DNA from: an uncultured Clostridia bacterium | GTDB taxonomy: Bacteria; Bacillota; Clostridia; Christensenellales; Aristaeellaceae | NCBI GenBank assembly: GCA_934636105.1 | Contig: CAKTZR010000015.1 | Span: 14,928-78,927 of the forward strand | Reading direction: 5' to 3' | DNA: 64,000 bases | In this document: positions 7,251 to 16,284 of the stretch, in pieces | Position numbering within the stretch: the stretch's first letter is position 1 | Layout: each line of letters begins with the position of its first letter | Program-made: the position numbers and the translations under genes | The notes under the pieces: model-generated | What the model was told of the DNA's origin: nothing | What the model saw: only the letters and a program-made list of their open reading frames with translations | Database searches by the model: none

Positions 7251-8207
7251 GTGAAAAAGCAGAAATTCAGCAAGGCGCAGCTTGTCGTCGCGGCGCTTGT
7301 CATCGCGCTGATCGTCGTGCTGGGCGTCAAAATTCCGAAATTCCTCTCTCTTGAAAACATCCTCAACGTCATTCGTCAAACTTCCATCGTCTCTCTGGTT
7401 TCCTACGGCTCGGCGATGGTCATCATCATCAAGGGCATCGATCTTTCCGTCGGCGGCCTGATCGCTTTCTGCGCAATGGTGAGCGGTCTGATGATGAAAG
7501 CCGGCGTACCCATGTTTATCGCCATTCTGGCGGGCATTCTCGCCGGCGCGCTGATGGGTCTGTTCAGCGGCGTGATGGTGGAAAAGCTGGAAGTACCCGC
7601 GTTCATCACCACGCTGGTCATCGGCCAGGTAGCCAACGGCTTCGCGCTGATGCTCAACGGCGGCAACTCCATCGGCGGTTTCAGCGACGCGTATGTTTTT
7701 ATCGGCAACGGTGAAATTCTGGGCATTCCGGTTTCCATTTACATCACGCTGGCGTTCGTGCTGCTCTCCTACGTCATCATGAACCGCACGCGCCTGGGCA
7801 CGTATATCTACGCCTACGGCGGCAACGCGCAGGTGGTGCGCAATCAGGGCATCAGCACCGCCAAGATTAACTATTTCGTCTTCACCTTCTCCGGCATCTG
7901 CGCGGCCGTGGCCGGCATTCTGCTCAGCGCGCAGATGAACACGGTGCATCCCGCGCAGGGCGGCAATTATCAGCTCGACGCGGTGGCCGCCTGCGTCATC
8001 GGCGGCGTGAATATGGCCGGCGGCGAAGGCAAGGTCTACAACGCCCTGCTGGGCGCGCTGCTCATCGGTTTCCTGCGCAACGCGCTGAACCTGATCGGCC
8101 TGCATCCGTATTATCAAAACCTGATCGTCGGTGTGCTGATTATTGCGATTGTCGCTTTCAGCATGTATAAGCGCCACAAGAAAGTGGAGCTGAGCAAGGT
8201 CTATTAA
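7251..8207 (+). CDS. CUT2 ABC importer permease 1
   Basis: A 318-residue RbsC-like permease with about nine or ten transmembrane segments. The family motif around KGIDLSVGGLIAF (G-x-D-L-S-V-G) near residue 60 and the EKLEVPAFITTLVIG stretch are clear, and the conserved GGVNMAGGEGKVYNALLGALLIG loop lies near residue 255. Translation starts at GTG 7251. It probably pairs with the second permease encoded next to form a heterodimeric channel, since the operon holds two distinct permeases and only one ATPase. Confidence 0.92.
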   Translation: MKKQKFSKAQLVVAALVIALIVVLGVKIPKFLSLENILNVIRQTSIVSLVSYGSAMVIIIKGIDLSVGGLIAFCAMVSGLMMKAGVPMFIAILAGILAGALMGLFSGVMVEKLEVPAFITTLVIGQVANGFALMLNGGNSIGGFSDAYVFIGNGEILGIPVSIYITLAFVLLSYVIMNRTRLGTYIYAYGGNAQVVRNQGISTAKINYFVFTFSGICAAVAGILLSAQMNTVHPAQGGNYQLDAVAACVIGGVNMAGGEGKVYNALLGALLIGFLRNALNLIGLHPYYQNLIVGVLIIAIVAFSMYKRHKKVELSKVY

Positions 8208-8227
8208 GCTGAAAAGGATGATGTGCA

Positions 8228-9196
8228 ATGCAAAAAACGAATCGATCCTCTGGCGAAAACGTCAGAGATTTCATCAAGCAAAACGGCAGCTTCGTCATCT
8301 TCGTCCTGATCTGTCTGCTGGCGTCGATTTTCGTCGCGCGGTTTGCTTCCATCAAAAACTTCGCTTTGATTCTCAAACAGGCGGCGATCCCGATCATCGG
8401 CTGTCTGGGCATGACCTGCGTGCTGATGACGGGCGGCATCGATCTGTCGCTGGGCTACATGATCGGCCTGTCCTCCATCACCATCGGCCTGCTGATTAAA
8501 ACCTATGAAGTGCCCATCGCGCTGGCGATCTGCATCACGCTGCTCATCGGCGTGCTCGTCGGTCTGGTCAACGGCCTGTGCGTGCAGAAAATCCACGTTC
8601 CGGCGTTCATCACGACGCTGGGCACGGGGTATGTGCTGCTGGGCGTCGCGCAGATCATCAGCAACGGCGCTTCCATCAACCGTCTGCCGGAAGCCTTTCT
8701 GGCCATCGGCAAAACCAAGGTGCTCGGCAAGCTGAATACCACCGTGCTCATCTCGCTGGCCTTCTGCATTGTGTTTTATTATGTGCTGCACTGCTCCACC
8801 TTCGGGCGCAGGCTCAGCGCCTTCGGCCTGAGCGAGCCGACCAGCCGCCTGAGCGGCGTGAAGACCGCTAAGATCAACATCTCGGCCTACGTCATCTGCG
8901 CGGTGCTGGCCAGCGTCTGCGGCATTCTGCTTTCCATCGATGTGAACTGCGCCCAGCCGACCATGGGCGGCGGCGATTATACGTTCACCGTCATCACCGG
9001 CTGCGTGCTGGGCGGCGTGAGCCTGTTCGGCGGCGTCGGCTCGGTGCCGGGCGTGATCTTCGGCATGCTGACCCTCAAGGTCATCAACAACTGCATCAAC
9101 CTGATGAACGCGCCGTATTATCTGGGCAGCGCCATTCAGGGCATCGTGATCCTGCTTGATATTATTCTGGAAAATATCAAGAATCGGAAGCTGTAA
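8228..9196 (+). CDS. CUT2 ABC importer permease 2
   Basis: A 322-residue second RbsC-like permease. It shows GGIDLSLGYMIGLSS, the KIHVPAFITTLGTGYVLLG stretch and the GGVSLFGGVGSVPGVIFGML loop in the same order as its neighbour, but it is clearly a different sequence, so this is not a recent duplicate. ATG lies behind AAAAGGATG, 20 bases after the first permease. Two unlike permeases in one CUT2 operon point to a heterodimeric membrane part. Confidence 0.92.
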   Translation: MQKTNRSSGENVRDFIKQNGSFVIFVLICLLASIFVARFASIKNFALILKQAAIPIIGCLGMTCVLMTGGIDLSLGYMIGLSSITIGLLIKTYEVPIALAICITLLIGVLVGLVNGLCVQKIHVPAFITTLGTGYVLLGVAQIISNGASINRLPEAFLAIGKTKVLGKLNTTVLISLAFCIVFYYVLHCSTFGRRLSAFGLSEPTSRLSGVKTAKINISAYVICAVLASVCGILLSIDVNCAQPTMGGGDYTFTVITGCVLGGVSLFGGVGSVPGVIFGMLTLKVINNCINLMNAPYYLGSAIQGIVILLDIILENIKNRKL

Positions 9197-9215
9197 GGAA
9201 AGCGGGGTGAGCCAT

Positions 9216-10724
9216 ATGAATAAGACAATCCTGAACATGGACCACATTGTGAAATATATCTTCGACGCTTACGGCAAGCCGATCAAGGGAACGAACGTCA
9301 AAATTCTGAACGACGTGCATTTCGACGTGCGCGAGCAGGAGGTTCACATCCTCATCGGCGAAAACGGCGCGGGCAAATCCACGCTGATGAAGATCATCGG
9401 CGGCATCATTCCCCACGACGAGGGCACGTTCGAGCTGTTTGGCAAACAGGTGCATTTCAGCAATCCGCGCCAGTCGCAGGCGATGGGCGTCGGCTTCATC
9501 CATCAGGAGCTGGATTTGTGCACCAATCTGGATGTGGCGGAAAACCTGTTCCTCGGCCGGGAAATCGGCGGCCTGATTTCCGACAAAAAAGAAATGTATC
9601 GGCGCAGCCACGAGATGATGATGCAGCTGGGCTTCGACATCGATCCGCACACGCTGGTGCGCGATCTTTCCACCGCGCAGCAGCAGATTGTGGAAATCGT
9701 GAAAGCGATTTCGTATGATTCCAAAATCATCATCATGGACGAGCCGACGGCCAGCCTGACGCAGAGTGAAATCGACCACCTGTTTGAAATCATCCGCGAC
9801 CTCAAAAAGCGCGGCGTGAGCATCATCTATATTTCCCACCGCTTTGAAGAACTCAAGCAGATCGGCGACCGCCTGACCGTGCTGCGCGACGGCTGTTACG
9901 TCGGCACGATGGATATGGCGGATTTCACCTACGACAAGGCCATCAGCATGATGGTCGGCCGTCAGCTCACGCAGATGTATACCTGCACGCATCAGCCGCA
10001 GAATGAAGAAATTCTGCGGGTGGAAGGGCTGAAAATCTCGCCGCGCACCGAACCGATTTCACTGAACGTCCACAAAGGCGAGGTCGTCGGGCTGGGCGGT
10101 CTGGTCGGTTCCGGCCGAACCGAACTGGCCAAGAGCATTTTCGGCGTGCATCCGTATTACGGCGGCAAAATCTTCTATAAGGGCCGAGAAATCACGCGGC
10201 CCGAACCGCGCGGCCTGATCGACGACGGCCTGATGTATCTGACCGAAGACAGAAAAACCGAGGGCCTGATTCTGCAAAAGGATATCTCCCAGAACGTCAC
10301 GCTGGCCTCGCTGAGCAAGCTGTTTCCCTCCTCGTGGATTCATCCCAAGGTGGAGGACGAAAAAGCGCAGGCCATGATTGAAAAGCTGAACATCGTCTGC
10401 CGCAGCGCGCGCCAGAAAACCGGCACGCTCAGCGGCGGCAACCAGCAAAAGGTTGTGCTGGGCAAATGGCTTTCCACCGGCGCGCAGATGCTCATTCTGG
10501 ATGAGCCGACGCGCGGCGTTGACGTGGGCGCGAAGGCGGAAATCTACGAAATCATCGACGAGCTGGCCAGTCAGGGCGTGGGCATTTTGATGATCTCCTC
10601 CGAACTGCCGGAGCTGATCGGCATGAGCGACCGCATCTACGTCATGCGTCGCGGCACAATCTCTTATGAAATGACGGACAAAGCCGAGTTTACGCAGGAA
10701 GAAATCCTCTCCCACACGGTTTAA
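9216..10724 (+). CDS. CUT2 ABC importer, double ATPase (RbsA-like)
   Basis: A 502-residue protein with two fused ATPase domains. Domain 1 has Walker A GENGAGKST, signature LSTAQQQ and Walker B IIIMDEPTASL. Domain 2 has a degenerate P-loop region (GLVGSGRTE), signature LSGGNQQK and MLILDEPTRGVDVG, as usual for RbsA/MglA proteins. The ATG at 9216 follows GGGGTGAGCC; the frame is open upstream but overlaps the permease end. It powers import by the two permeases and the binding protein. Confidence 0.94.
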   Translation: MNKTILNMDHIVKYIFDAYGKPIKGTNVKILNDVHFDVREQEVHILIGENGAGKSTLMKIIGGIIPHDEGTFELFGKQVHFSNPRQSQAMGVGFIHQELDLCTNLDVAENLFLGREIGGLISDKKEMYRRSHEMMMQLGFDIDPHTLVRDLSTAQQQIVEIVKAISYDSKIIIMDEPTASLTQSEIDHLFEIIRDLKKRGVSIIYISHRFEELKQIGDRLTVLRDGCYVGTMDMADFTYDKAISMMVGRQLTQMYTCTHQPQNEEILRVEGLKISPRTEPISLNVHKGEVVGLGGLVGSGRTELAKSIFGVHPYYGGKIFYKGREITRPEPRGLIDDGLMYLTEDRKTEGLILQKDISQNVTLASLSKLFPSSWIHPKVEDEKAQAMIEKLNIVCRSARQKTGTLSGGNQQKVVLGKWLSTGAQMLILDEPTRGVDVGAKAEIYEIIDELASQGVGILMISSELPELIGMSDRIYVMRRGTISYEMTDKAEFTQEEILSHTV

Positions 10725-10729
10725 TGGAC

Positions 10730-10759
10730 TTTACAGCTTTCCCCGTTCCCTTGTATAAT
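10730..10759 (+). promoter_or_regulatory. Promoter of the LacI regulator and downstream genes
   Basis: TTTACA (10730-10735), 18-base spacer, TATAAT (10754-10759). It lets the regulator, and probably the activase and glycyl radical enzyme, be expressed apart from the transporter. Confidence 0.75.
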
Positions 10760-10794
10760 AAAAGTTAGAAAAAAAGTGCGGGTGATGGATACAG

Positions 10795-11820
10795 ATGAAA
10801 ACTTTAACGCGTCAGAAAGTCACGCTCAAGGATATCGCTCTGGCCACAGGGTACAGCGTCAACACGGTTTCCCGCGCCCTGCGGGATAAGGACGATATTT
10901 CCCCGGAGACCAAGCGGCGGATTCAGCAGGCGCAGCGCGAGATGGGTTATATCAACAACACCATCGCGTCCTCCCTGCGCCGCGGTTACACCAATTCCAT
11001 CGCGGTCATTCTGGGCGATATCTCCAACCCGCATTTCGGCATCATGATGAGCGAAATCGAGGCCCGCGCCAGAAACTACGGCTATTCTTCCTTTCTGCAA
11101 AGCACCAACGAGGATGAACGCCTTGAGCGCGACGCCATCGAGCTGGCACTCAACCGCAGCGTGGACGGCCTGATTCTCTGCCCCAGCCAGCAAAGCGACG
11201 CCAACATCCGCTATTTGCAGTCGCTGGGCATTCCGTTCGTGCTCATCGGCAGGCGTTTTCCCGAAATTCCGACGGATTACGTCGTCTGCGACGACGAGCT
11301 GGGCGGTTATCAGGCGACGCTGGAGCTGCTGAAAAAGGGCCATCGCCGCATCCTGACCCTTCAGGGCGCGGGGCATATTTCCAGCGCCCGTGAGCGTCTG
11401 GCGGGCTATCTCCGCGCCCACCGCGAAATGGGCGTGCCGGTCGATGAATCGCTCATCTGTCAGGGCAGCGTCATCGGCGAGGATAACGAATCGCGTTACG
11501 AGCAGCTGGTCGGCGGCTCGCTGAATTTCACGGCGGTTTTCGCTTTCAGCGATCTGATCGCGTGGGATTTCTGGCGGTTTCTGCGCAAAAAGGGGTACAG
11601 TGTGCCGGAGGACGTCTCCCTCGTCGGGTTTGACCACATCCAGTCCCGCCTGCCCAGCCCGTTCAACCTCACCTCCATCTGCTCCTACAAGGGAAAAATG
11701 TCCACCCAGGCCGTGGATTTGCTGATTCAAAGGCTGAAAAATCAGGAAAGCGAGCCGATGCAGGTCGTCATTGAGACCAGCCTGCACGACGGCGAAACCG
11801 TTCGCGAACTTCGCGCGTAA
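10795..11820 (+). CDS. LacI-family transcriptional regulator
   Basis: A 341-residue repressor. Residues ~9-55 form the HTH: VTLKDIALATGYSVNTVSRA, then hinge helix TIASSLRRG. Residues ~65-335 are a periplasmic-binding-like sensor domain beginning NSIAVILGDISNPHFG. It lies between the transporter and the glycyl radical genes and probably binds the CG-centred operator array at 6151-6190. The effector is likely the transported sugar or an early metabolite. No clear LacI-type palindrome is seen at its own promoter. Confidence 0.94.
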   Translation: MKTLTRQKVTLKDIALATGYSVNTVSRALRDKDDISPETKRRIQQAQREMGYINNTIASSLRRGYTNSIAVILGDISNPHFGIMMSEIEARARNYGYSSFLQSTNEDERLERDAIELALNRSVDGLILCPSQQSDANIRYLQSLGIPFVLIGRRFPEIPTDYVVCDDELGGYQATLELLKKGHRRILTLQGAGHISSARERLAGYLRAHREMGVPVDESLICQGSVIGEDNESRYEQLVGGSLNFTAVFAFSDLIAWDFWRFLRKKGYSVPEDVSLVGFDHIQSRLPSPFNLTSICSYKGKMSTQAVDLLIQRLKNQESEPMQVVIETSLHDGETVRELRA

Positions 11821-11877
11821 CACCTCGGCTTCGTCCGCACCGATTCTTGCAGGGGGCGTTCTTCCCCGGAGGTGCGA

Positions 11878-12726
11878 ATGGAAACTGGTACAATTTTTGA
11901 TATCAAGGAATTTTCCGTTTTTGACGGGCCGGGCATGCGTCAAACGGTCTTCCTGAAAGGCTGCCCGCTGCGCTGCAACTGGTGCCATAACCCGGAGGGG
12001 CTGAGCGTCAAGCCGCAGCTGATGGTCAGTCTCAACAGCTGCACCCACTGCGGCAAATGCCGCGAGGTCTGCCCGCATCCCGAAGGCTGCGTCACCTGCG
12101 GGAAATGCGTGGACGCATGCCCTCAAAACATTCGCCGAATCGCGGGGACACGCATGACCAGCGCCGAGCTGGCGCAGGTCGTTTTGAAGGATGCGGCCTA
12201 CTACGCCCGTTACGGCGGCGGAGTCACGTTTTCCGGCGGCGAGCCGCTGCTTCAGGCGCGCTTTCTGGCCGAAACGCTCGATCAGCTGCCCGGCGTTCAT
12301 CGCTGCATCGAAACCTCCGGCTATGCGTCGCCGGAAGCGTTTGAAAGCGTCGTCAGCCGGCTGGATTACGTCATCATGGATCTCAAGCTGATGGACGAAA
12401 CCCTGCACAGAACCTATACCGGCGTATCCAATGCGCCGATTCTGCGCAACGCGGTCACCCTGATGAAAAGCGGAAAGCCCTGCCGGTTCCGCGTGCCGCT
12501 GATTCCCGGCGTGAACGATACGACGGAAAACATGCGCGCCACGGCGGAATTTGTCAGCGGCGTCAATCCCCATGTTCCCATCGAGCTGCTGCCCTACCAC
12601 ATCACGGCGGGCGCGAAATACGGCATGATCGGAGAAGATTACAAGCCGATTTTCGATACGCAGCGCAAGGTTCAGGTTCATCTTGAACTGTTGAAATCCT
12701 ATGGATTGGAGGTCAGTGTGCTATGA
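11878..12726 (+). CDS. Glycyl radical enzyme activating enzyme (radical SAM)
   Basis: A 282-residue radical S-adenosylmethionine protein that would abstract hydrogen from the glycine of its partner enzyme. The SAM cluster motif is C29-x3-C33-x2-C36 (CPLRCNWC). Eight further cysteines at 55/58/61/65 and 71/74/77/81 form two ferredoxin-like CxxCxxCxxxCP sets. This insert is typical of activases for dehydratase- and decarboxylase-type glycyl radical enzymes and is absent from PflA. GGGVTFSGGEPLLQ follows. ATG 11878 lies behind CCGGAGG. The stop overlaps the next start by four bases, so enzyme and activase are coupled. Confidence 0.93.
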   Translation: METGTIFDIKEFSVFDGPGMRQTVFLKGCPLRCNWCHNPEGLSVKPQLMVSLNSCTHCGKCREVCPHPEGCVTCGKCVDACPQNIRRIAGTRMTSAELAQVVLKDAAYYARYGGGVTFSGGEPLLQARFLAETLDQLPGVHRCIETSGYASPEAFESVVSRLDYVIMDLKLMDETLHRTYTGVSNAPILRNAVTLMKSGKPCRFRVPLIPGVNDTTENMRATAEFVSGVNPHVPIELLPYHITAGAKYGMIGEDYKPIFDTQRKVQVHLELLKSYGLEVSVL

Positions 12727-14798
12727 CGGACAGAATCTCGGCACTTCTAACATTTTTCATTCACGATAAAGCGCATCACGCCTATCGCCAGCCGCCTGTG
12801 GATCGCTATGAGCTGGCTCGCTCTTTCAGCGAGGCCCGCACGCCCGCGCTGGAAAGAAGCGTGGAGCGGCTGCTGTATATGCTCGACAACGAGCAGCCCG
12901 TCGTCTTCCCGAATGAACGCATCGCGTTCACCCGCACCATTCCCGTTCTGCCGGAACTTTTCACCCCGGAGGAACTGGCCGAACTGAAAAAAACGCACTG
13001 GATTCACGAGCAGGGCGAGGTCTGCAACATCAACGTCGATTACGCCAAGCTGATGAACACCGGCTTTGACGCCAAGCGCGAGGAACTGAAACGCCTTGCG
13101 CAGGCGCGGCGCGAAAAGGGCGAAACCGAAAAAGCCGACTATCTGCTCACGCAGGAGTGCATTCTCGCGCACGCGCAGCAGCTGGCCGACCGCTATGCCG
13201 CCCAGGCCAAGGCCATCGGCAACGAAACCGTCGCCCAAACGCTGGCGCAGGTGCCGGCCAAAGCGCCGCGCAATCTGCTGGAAGCAATGCAGATGTTCCG
13301 CATTCTGCATTTCATCATGTGGGCGGGACACAATTACCACAACACCGTCGGGCGGCTGGATCAATACATGTATCCCTATCTGGCGCGCGACATCGCCGAC
13401 GGCGTATACACGCAGGAAACGGCATTGGAGCTGGTCGAGGAATTTTTCCTGACGTTCAACCGCGACAGCGATCTGTACACCGGCATGCAGCAGGGCGACA
13501 ACGGCCAGAGCGTCGTACTCGGCGGTCTTAACCCGGATGGCACGGATTCCTATAACCTGCTCTCCGAGCTCTGCCTGAAGGCCAGCCTTGAGCTCAAGCT
13601 GATCGACCCGAAAATCAACCTGCGCGTCAACAAAAACACGCCGATTTCGACCTATATTCTGGGTACGCAGCTGACCAAGCAGGGGCTTGGCTTCCCGCAG
13701 TATTCCAACGACGACGTAGTGATTCCCGGCCTGATCGCCATGGGCTATGACAAGCAGGACGCTTATAACTACGTCGTCGCCGCCTGCTGGGAATTCATCA
13801 TCCCCGGCGTGGGCATGGATATTCCCAACATCGAAGCCGTCTCGTTCGCGCGGGCCGTCGCCGAAGCGACGACCGAACACCTCTGCGATTGCCCGGATTA
13901 TGCAACCTTCACCGATTATGTGCGCCAAAACATCGTTCGCCAAGCGGACGAAATCGAGGAGAAGGTGAAAAACATCTATCTGTTCCCCGCGCCGTTTATC
14001 TCGCTGATGATGGAGGGATGCGTGGAAAAGGCGCAGGATATTTCGCTGGGCTGCAAATACAACAATTACGGCCTGCACGGCACCGGCGTTGCCACGGCGG
14101 CGGATTCGCTGGAAGTCATCGACCGCTATGTGTTCACCGAAAAAATACTGGACGCCAAGCGGCTTGTCGATGCGCTGAACAACAATTTTGAGGGCGAAGA
14201 CGAGCTGCTGACCAAGCTGCGCTTCCACACGCCCAAGATGGGCAACAACGAGGATTGCGTCGATCAGCGCGCCGTCTGGCTGCTGGATACCTTCGCCGAC
14301 GCGCTGGCCGGACGCATCAACGAACGCGGCGGCATTTTCCGCCCCGGCACGGGTTCGGCCATGTACTACGTCTGGCATGCGCAGGAAATGCCCGCCACGC
14401 CGGATGGTCGCAGAAAGGGCGAGCCGCTCGGCGCGAATTATTCCCCCAGCCTGTTCATCCGCGCGCGCGGCCCGGTTTCCATTCTGCAATCCTTCGCCAA
14501 GCCGCATCTCGCCCGCGTCATCAACGGCGGCCCGCTGACCATCGAATTCCACGACACGGTCTTCCGCAACGACGAAGCCATCGGCAAGGTCGCCATGCTG
14601 GTTAAGAGCTTCATGGATTTGGGCGGCCACCAGCTCCAGCTCAACACCGTCAACCGCGAAACGCTGGTGGACGCGCAGAAGCACCCGGAGAACCACAAAA
14701 ACCTGATCGTGCGCGTCTGGGGATGGAGCGGCTACTTCGTCGAGCTGGATAAATGCTATCAGGATCACATCATGGCGCGCATGGAGCTTGCGGTATAA
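12723..14798 (+). CDS. Glycyl radical enzyme of unknown substrate
   Basis: A 691-residue glycyl radical enzyme, shorter than most (about 750-850). The thiyl-radical cysteine is C355 in AACWE, with E357 two residues on: the C-x-E arrangement of dehydratase- and lyase-type members. Pyruvate formate-lyase has two adjacent cysteines instead, so PFL is unlikely. The radical glycine is G667 in RVWGWSG (664-670), where most relatives read RVxGYSA. Neighbours are a radical SAM activase, an AllA-like cupin, a LacI regulator and a CUT2 importer, so the substrate is probably a sugar-derived diol, polyol or sugar acid. No known subfamily is claimed. An oxygen-sensitive enzyme of this kind implies strict anaerobiosis. 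Confidence 0.92.
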   Translation: MTDRISALLTFFIHDKAHHAYRQPPVDRYELARSFSEARTPALERSVERLLYMLDNEQPVVFPNERIAFTRTIPVLPELFTPEELAELKKTHWIHEQGEVCNINVDYAKLMNTGFDAKREELKRLAQARREKGETEKADYLLTQECILAHAQQLADRYAAQAKAIGNETVAQTLAQVPAKAPRNLLEAMQMFRILHFIMWAGHNYHNTVGRLDQYMYPYLARDIADGVYTQETALELVEEFFLTFNRDSDLYTGMQQGDNGQSVVLGGLNPDGTDSYNLLSELCLKASLELKLIDPKINLRVNKNTPISTYILGTQLTKQGLGFPQYSNDDVVIPGLIAMGYDKQDAYNYVVAACWEFIIPGVGMDIPNIEAVSFARAVAEATTEHLCDCPDYATFTDYVRQNIVRQADEIEEKVKNIYLFPAPFISLMMEGCVEKAQDISLGCKYNNYGLHGTGVATAADSLEVIDRYVFTEKILDAKRLVDALNNNFEGEDELLTKLRFHTPKMGNNEDCVDQRAVWLLDTFADALAGRINERGGIFRPGTGSAMYYVWHAQEMPATPDGRRKGEPLGANYSPSLFIRARGPVSILQSFAKPHLARVINGGPLTIEFHDTVFRNDEAIGKVAMLVKSFMDLGGHQLQLNTVNRETLVDAQKHPENHKNLIVRVWGWSGYFVELDKCYQDHIMARMELAV

Positions 14799-14812
14799 AG
14801 GAGGCTGTCCCC

Positions 14813-15304
14813 ATGAAAACAATCGCCGTTCAGACCATGACGGAAAAGAATTTCGCCCGATACGGCCGCTTTGCCAGCCTGACCGCGCCGGAAGGCGTGG
14901 CCATCGGCGACGCGCCAATCCGCTTCTATCGCGACATGCTGCCGCTCGGTTCCGGGCAGAATCTGTTTGCTTCGGTCACAACCGTCGAGCCGATGCCGCT
15001 TATCGTAGACGTGATGGAATATCACACCGCGACGTGGGAGGGCTTCCTCTGTCTGGATACGGACGCCTACATTGCCGTCGCGCCCGCCACGCCGGATGGC
15101 ACGCTCTCGCCGGACGACATTGAAGCGTTCTTCCTGCCGAAAGGAACGATGGTTTATCTGCACGCCGGGGTGTGGCACTATGCGCCCTTCCCCGCGGGAG
15201 ACACGACGCTGCATTCGCTGGTCATTCTGCCGGAACGCACCTATGCGAATCAGTGTGAAAAGCTCGCGCTGGCCCCGGAAGATCAGGTTGAATTGAGCCG
15301 GTAA
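14813..15304 (+). CDS. AllA/DUF4867-like cupin-fold protein
   Basis: A 163-residue protein that resembles ureidoglycolate lyase (AllA) and DUF4867 proteins. The central part holds MEYHTATWEGFLCLD, then a beta strand YIAVAPATPDG, then FFLPKGTMVYLHAGVWHYAP with the H-x-G-x-W-H pattern of that fold. Whether the metal or substrate residues of AllA are all kept cannot be judged. It follows the glycyl radical enzyme by 14 bases behind AAAGGAGG and ends at a terminator, so it belongs to the pathway. It could be a lyase, an isomerase or a mutarotase-like step; no purine-catabolic genes are near to support a true allantoin role. Confidence 0.7.
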   Translation: MKTIAVQTMTEKNFARYGRFASLTAPEGVAIGDAPIRFYRDMLPLGSGQNLFASVTTVEPMPLIVDVMEYHTATWEGFLCLDTDAYIAVAPATPDGTLSPDDIEAFFLPKGTMVYLHAGVWHYAPFPAGDTTLHSLVILPERTYANQCEKLALAPEDQVELSR

Positions 15305-15344
15305 AAGCAGCCGACTTGCTGCCATTTCCTGTAAACTGAAAGAA

Positions 15345-15386
15345 GAAGCCGAACCTCCTCGTTTTTGAGGAAGCTCGGCTTCTTTT
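15345..15386. terminator. Bidirectional terminator between the GRE operon and kduD
   Basis: GAAGCCGA pairs with TCGGCTTC, with further pairing of CCTC/GAGG inside. T runs stand on both strands, so it can end both converging transcripts. A small second hairpin (GCAG...CTGC) lies at 15307-15322. Confidence 0.8.
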
Positions 15387-15414
15387 ATACGCTTATGAAA
15401 TCCGTTTCCGGCTG

Positions 15415-16218
15415 TTACGGCTGCTTGCCGATGTAAGCCAAAATGCCGCCGTCCACATAGAGGATGTGGCCGTTGACGAAGTTGGACGCGTCGGAAGCGA
15501 GGAACACGGCCGGGCCCTGCAGGTCTTCGGTCTTGCCCCAGCGCGCGGCCGGCGTCTTGGAGATGATGAACTGGTCAAACGGATGACGGCTGCCGTCCGG
15601 CTGACGCTCGCGCAGCGGCGCGGTCTGCGGGGTCTCGATGTAGCCCGGGCCGATGCCGTTGCACTGGATGTTGGCCTCGCCATACTCGGAGCAGATGTTG
15701 CGGGTCAGCATCTTCAGGCCGCCCTTGGCCGCCGCATACGCGGAAACCGTCTCGCGGCCCAGCTCGCTCATCATGGAGCAGATGTTGATAATCTTGCCGT
15801 GGCCCTTCTCGATCATGCCCGGAATGCAGGCCTTGGAGACGATGAACGGCGCGTTCAGGTCAACGTCGATGACCTTGCGGAAATCGGCCGCGCTCATCTC
15901 CAGCATCGGGATGCGCTTGATGATGCCGGCGTTGTTGACCAGAATATCGATGATGCCGACTTCCTCGCGGATCTTGGCGACGGTCTTCTGCACCGCTTCC
16001 TCATCGGTCACGTCGCAGACATAGCCGTGGGCCTTGATGCCCTTCTCCTCATAAGCGGCCAGACCCTTGTTGACCAGCTCCTGATTGATATCGTTGAAGA
16101 CGATGGTCGCGCCCGCCGCCGCATACGCGCTGGCGATGGCGAAGCCGATGCCGTAAGACGCGCCGGTGACAAAAGCAATCTTGCCTTCCAGGCTGAAATT
16201 CTTCATAAATTCGTTCAT
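15415..16218 (-). CDS. kduD: SDR dehydrogenase, gluconate 5-dehydrogenase / KduD-like
   Basis: A 267-residue short-chain dehydrogenase. Nucleotide-binding TGASYGIG sits near residue 20, NNAG near 98, and the catalytic Ser (ICSM) and Y-x-x-x-K (YAAAKGG) near 150-168. The sequence is close to the 2-dehydro-3-deoxy-D-gluconate 5-dehydrogenase (KduD) and gluconate 5-dehydrogenase group, with the GPGYIETP loop. Together with the upstream kduI it would turn 4-deoxy-5-ketouronate products into KDG. ATG 16218 follows AAGGAGG. The gene name rests on partner and sequence type and could also be idnO. Confidence 0.82.
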   Translation of the reverse strand: MNEFMKNFSLEGKIAFVTGASYGIGFAIASAYAAAGATIVFNDINQELVNKGLAAYEEKGIKAHGYVCDVTDEEAVQKTVAKIREEVGIIDILVNNAGIIKRIPMLEMSAADFRKVIDVDLNAPFIVSKACIPGMIEKGHGKIINICSMMSELGRETVSAYAAAKGGLKMLTRNICSEYGEANIQCNGIGPGYIETPQTAPLRERQPDGSRHPFDQFIISKTPAARWGKTEDLQGPAVFLASDASNFVNGHILYVDGGILAYIGKQP

Positions 16219-16284
16219 GGGAAAGAAGCCTCCTTCTTGATGATTCCTGTATCTCACAATTCCGCCGCAAGGCGGAATCCAAGA

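Noticed and set aside
12723..14798. Annotation as pyruvate formate-lyase
   Set aside because: The active site has a single Cys in A-C-W-E instead of the Cys-Cys pair, and the activase has extra cluster motifs absent from PflA.
12747..14918. A 723-codon open frame opposite the glycyl radical enzyme
   Set aside because: Antisense shadow; the plus-strand gene has complete active-site motifs and a proper start.
14813..15304. True ureidoglycolate lyase (allA)
   Set aside because: No purine or allantoin catabolic genes near; context is a sugar and glycyl radical operon, so the symbol was not assigned.
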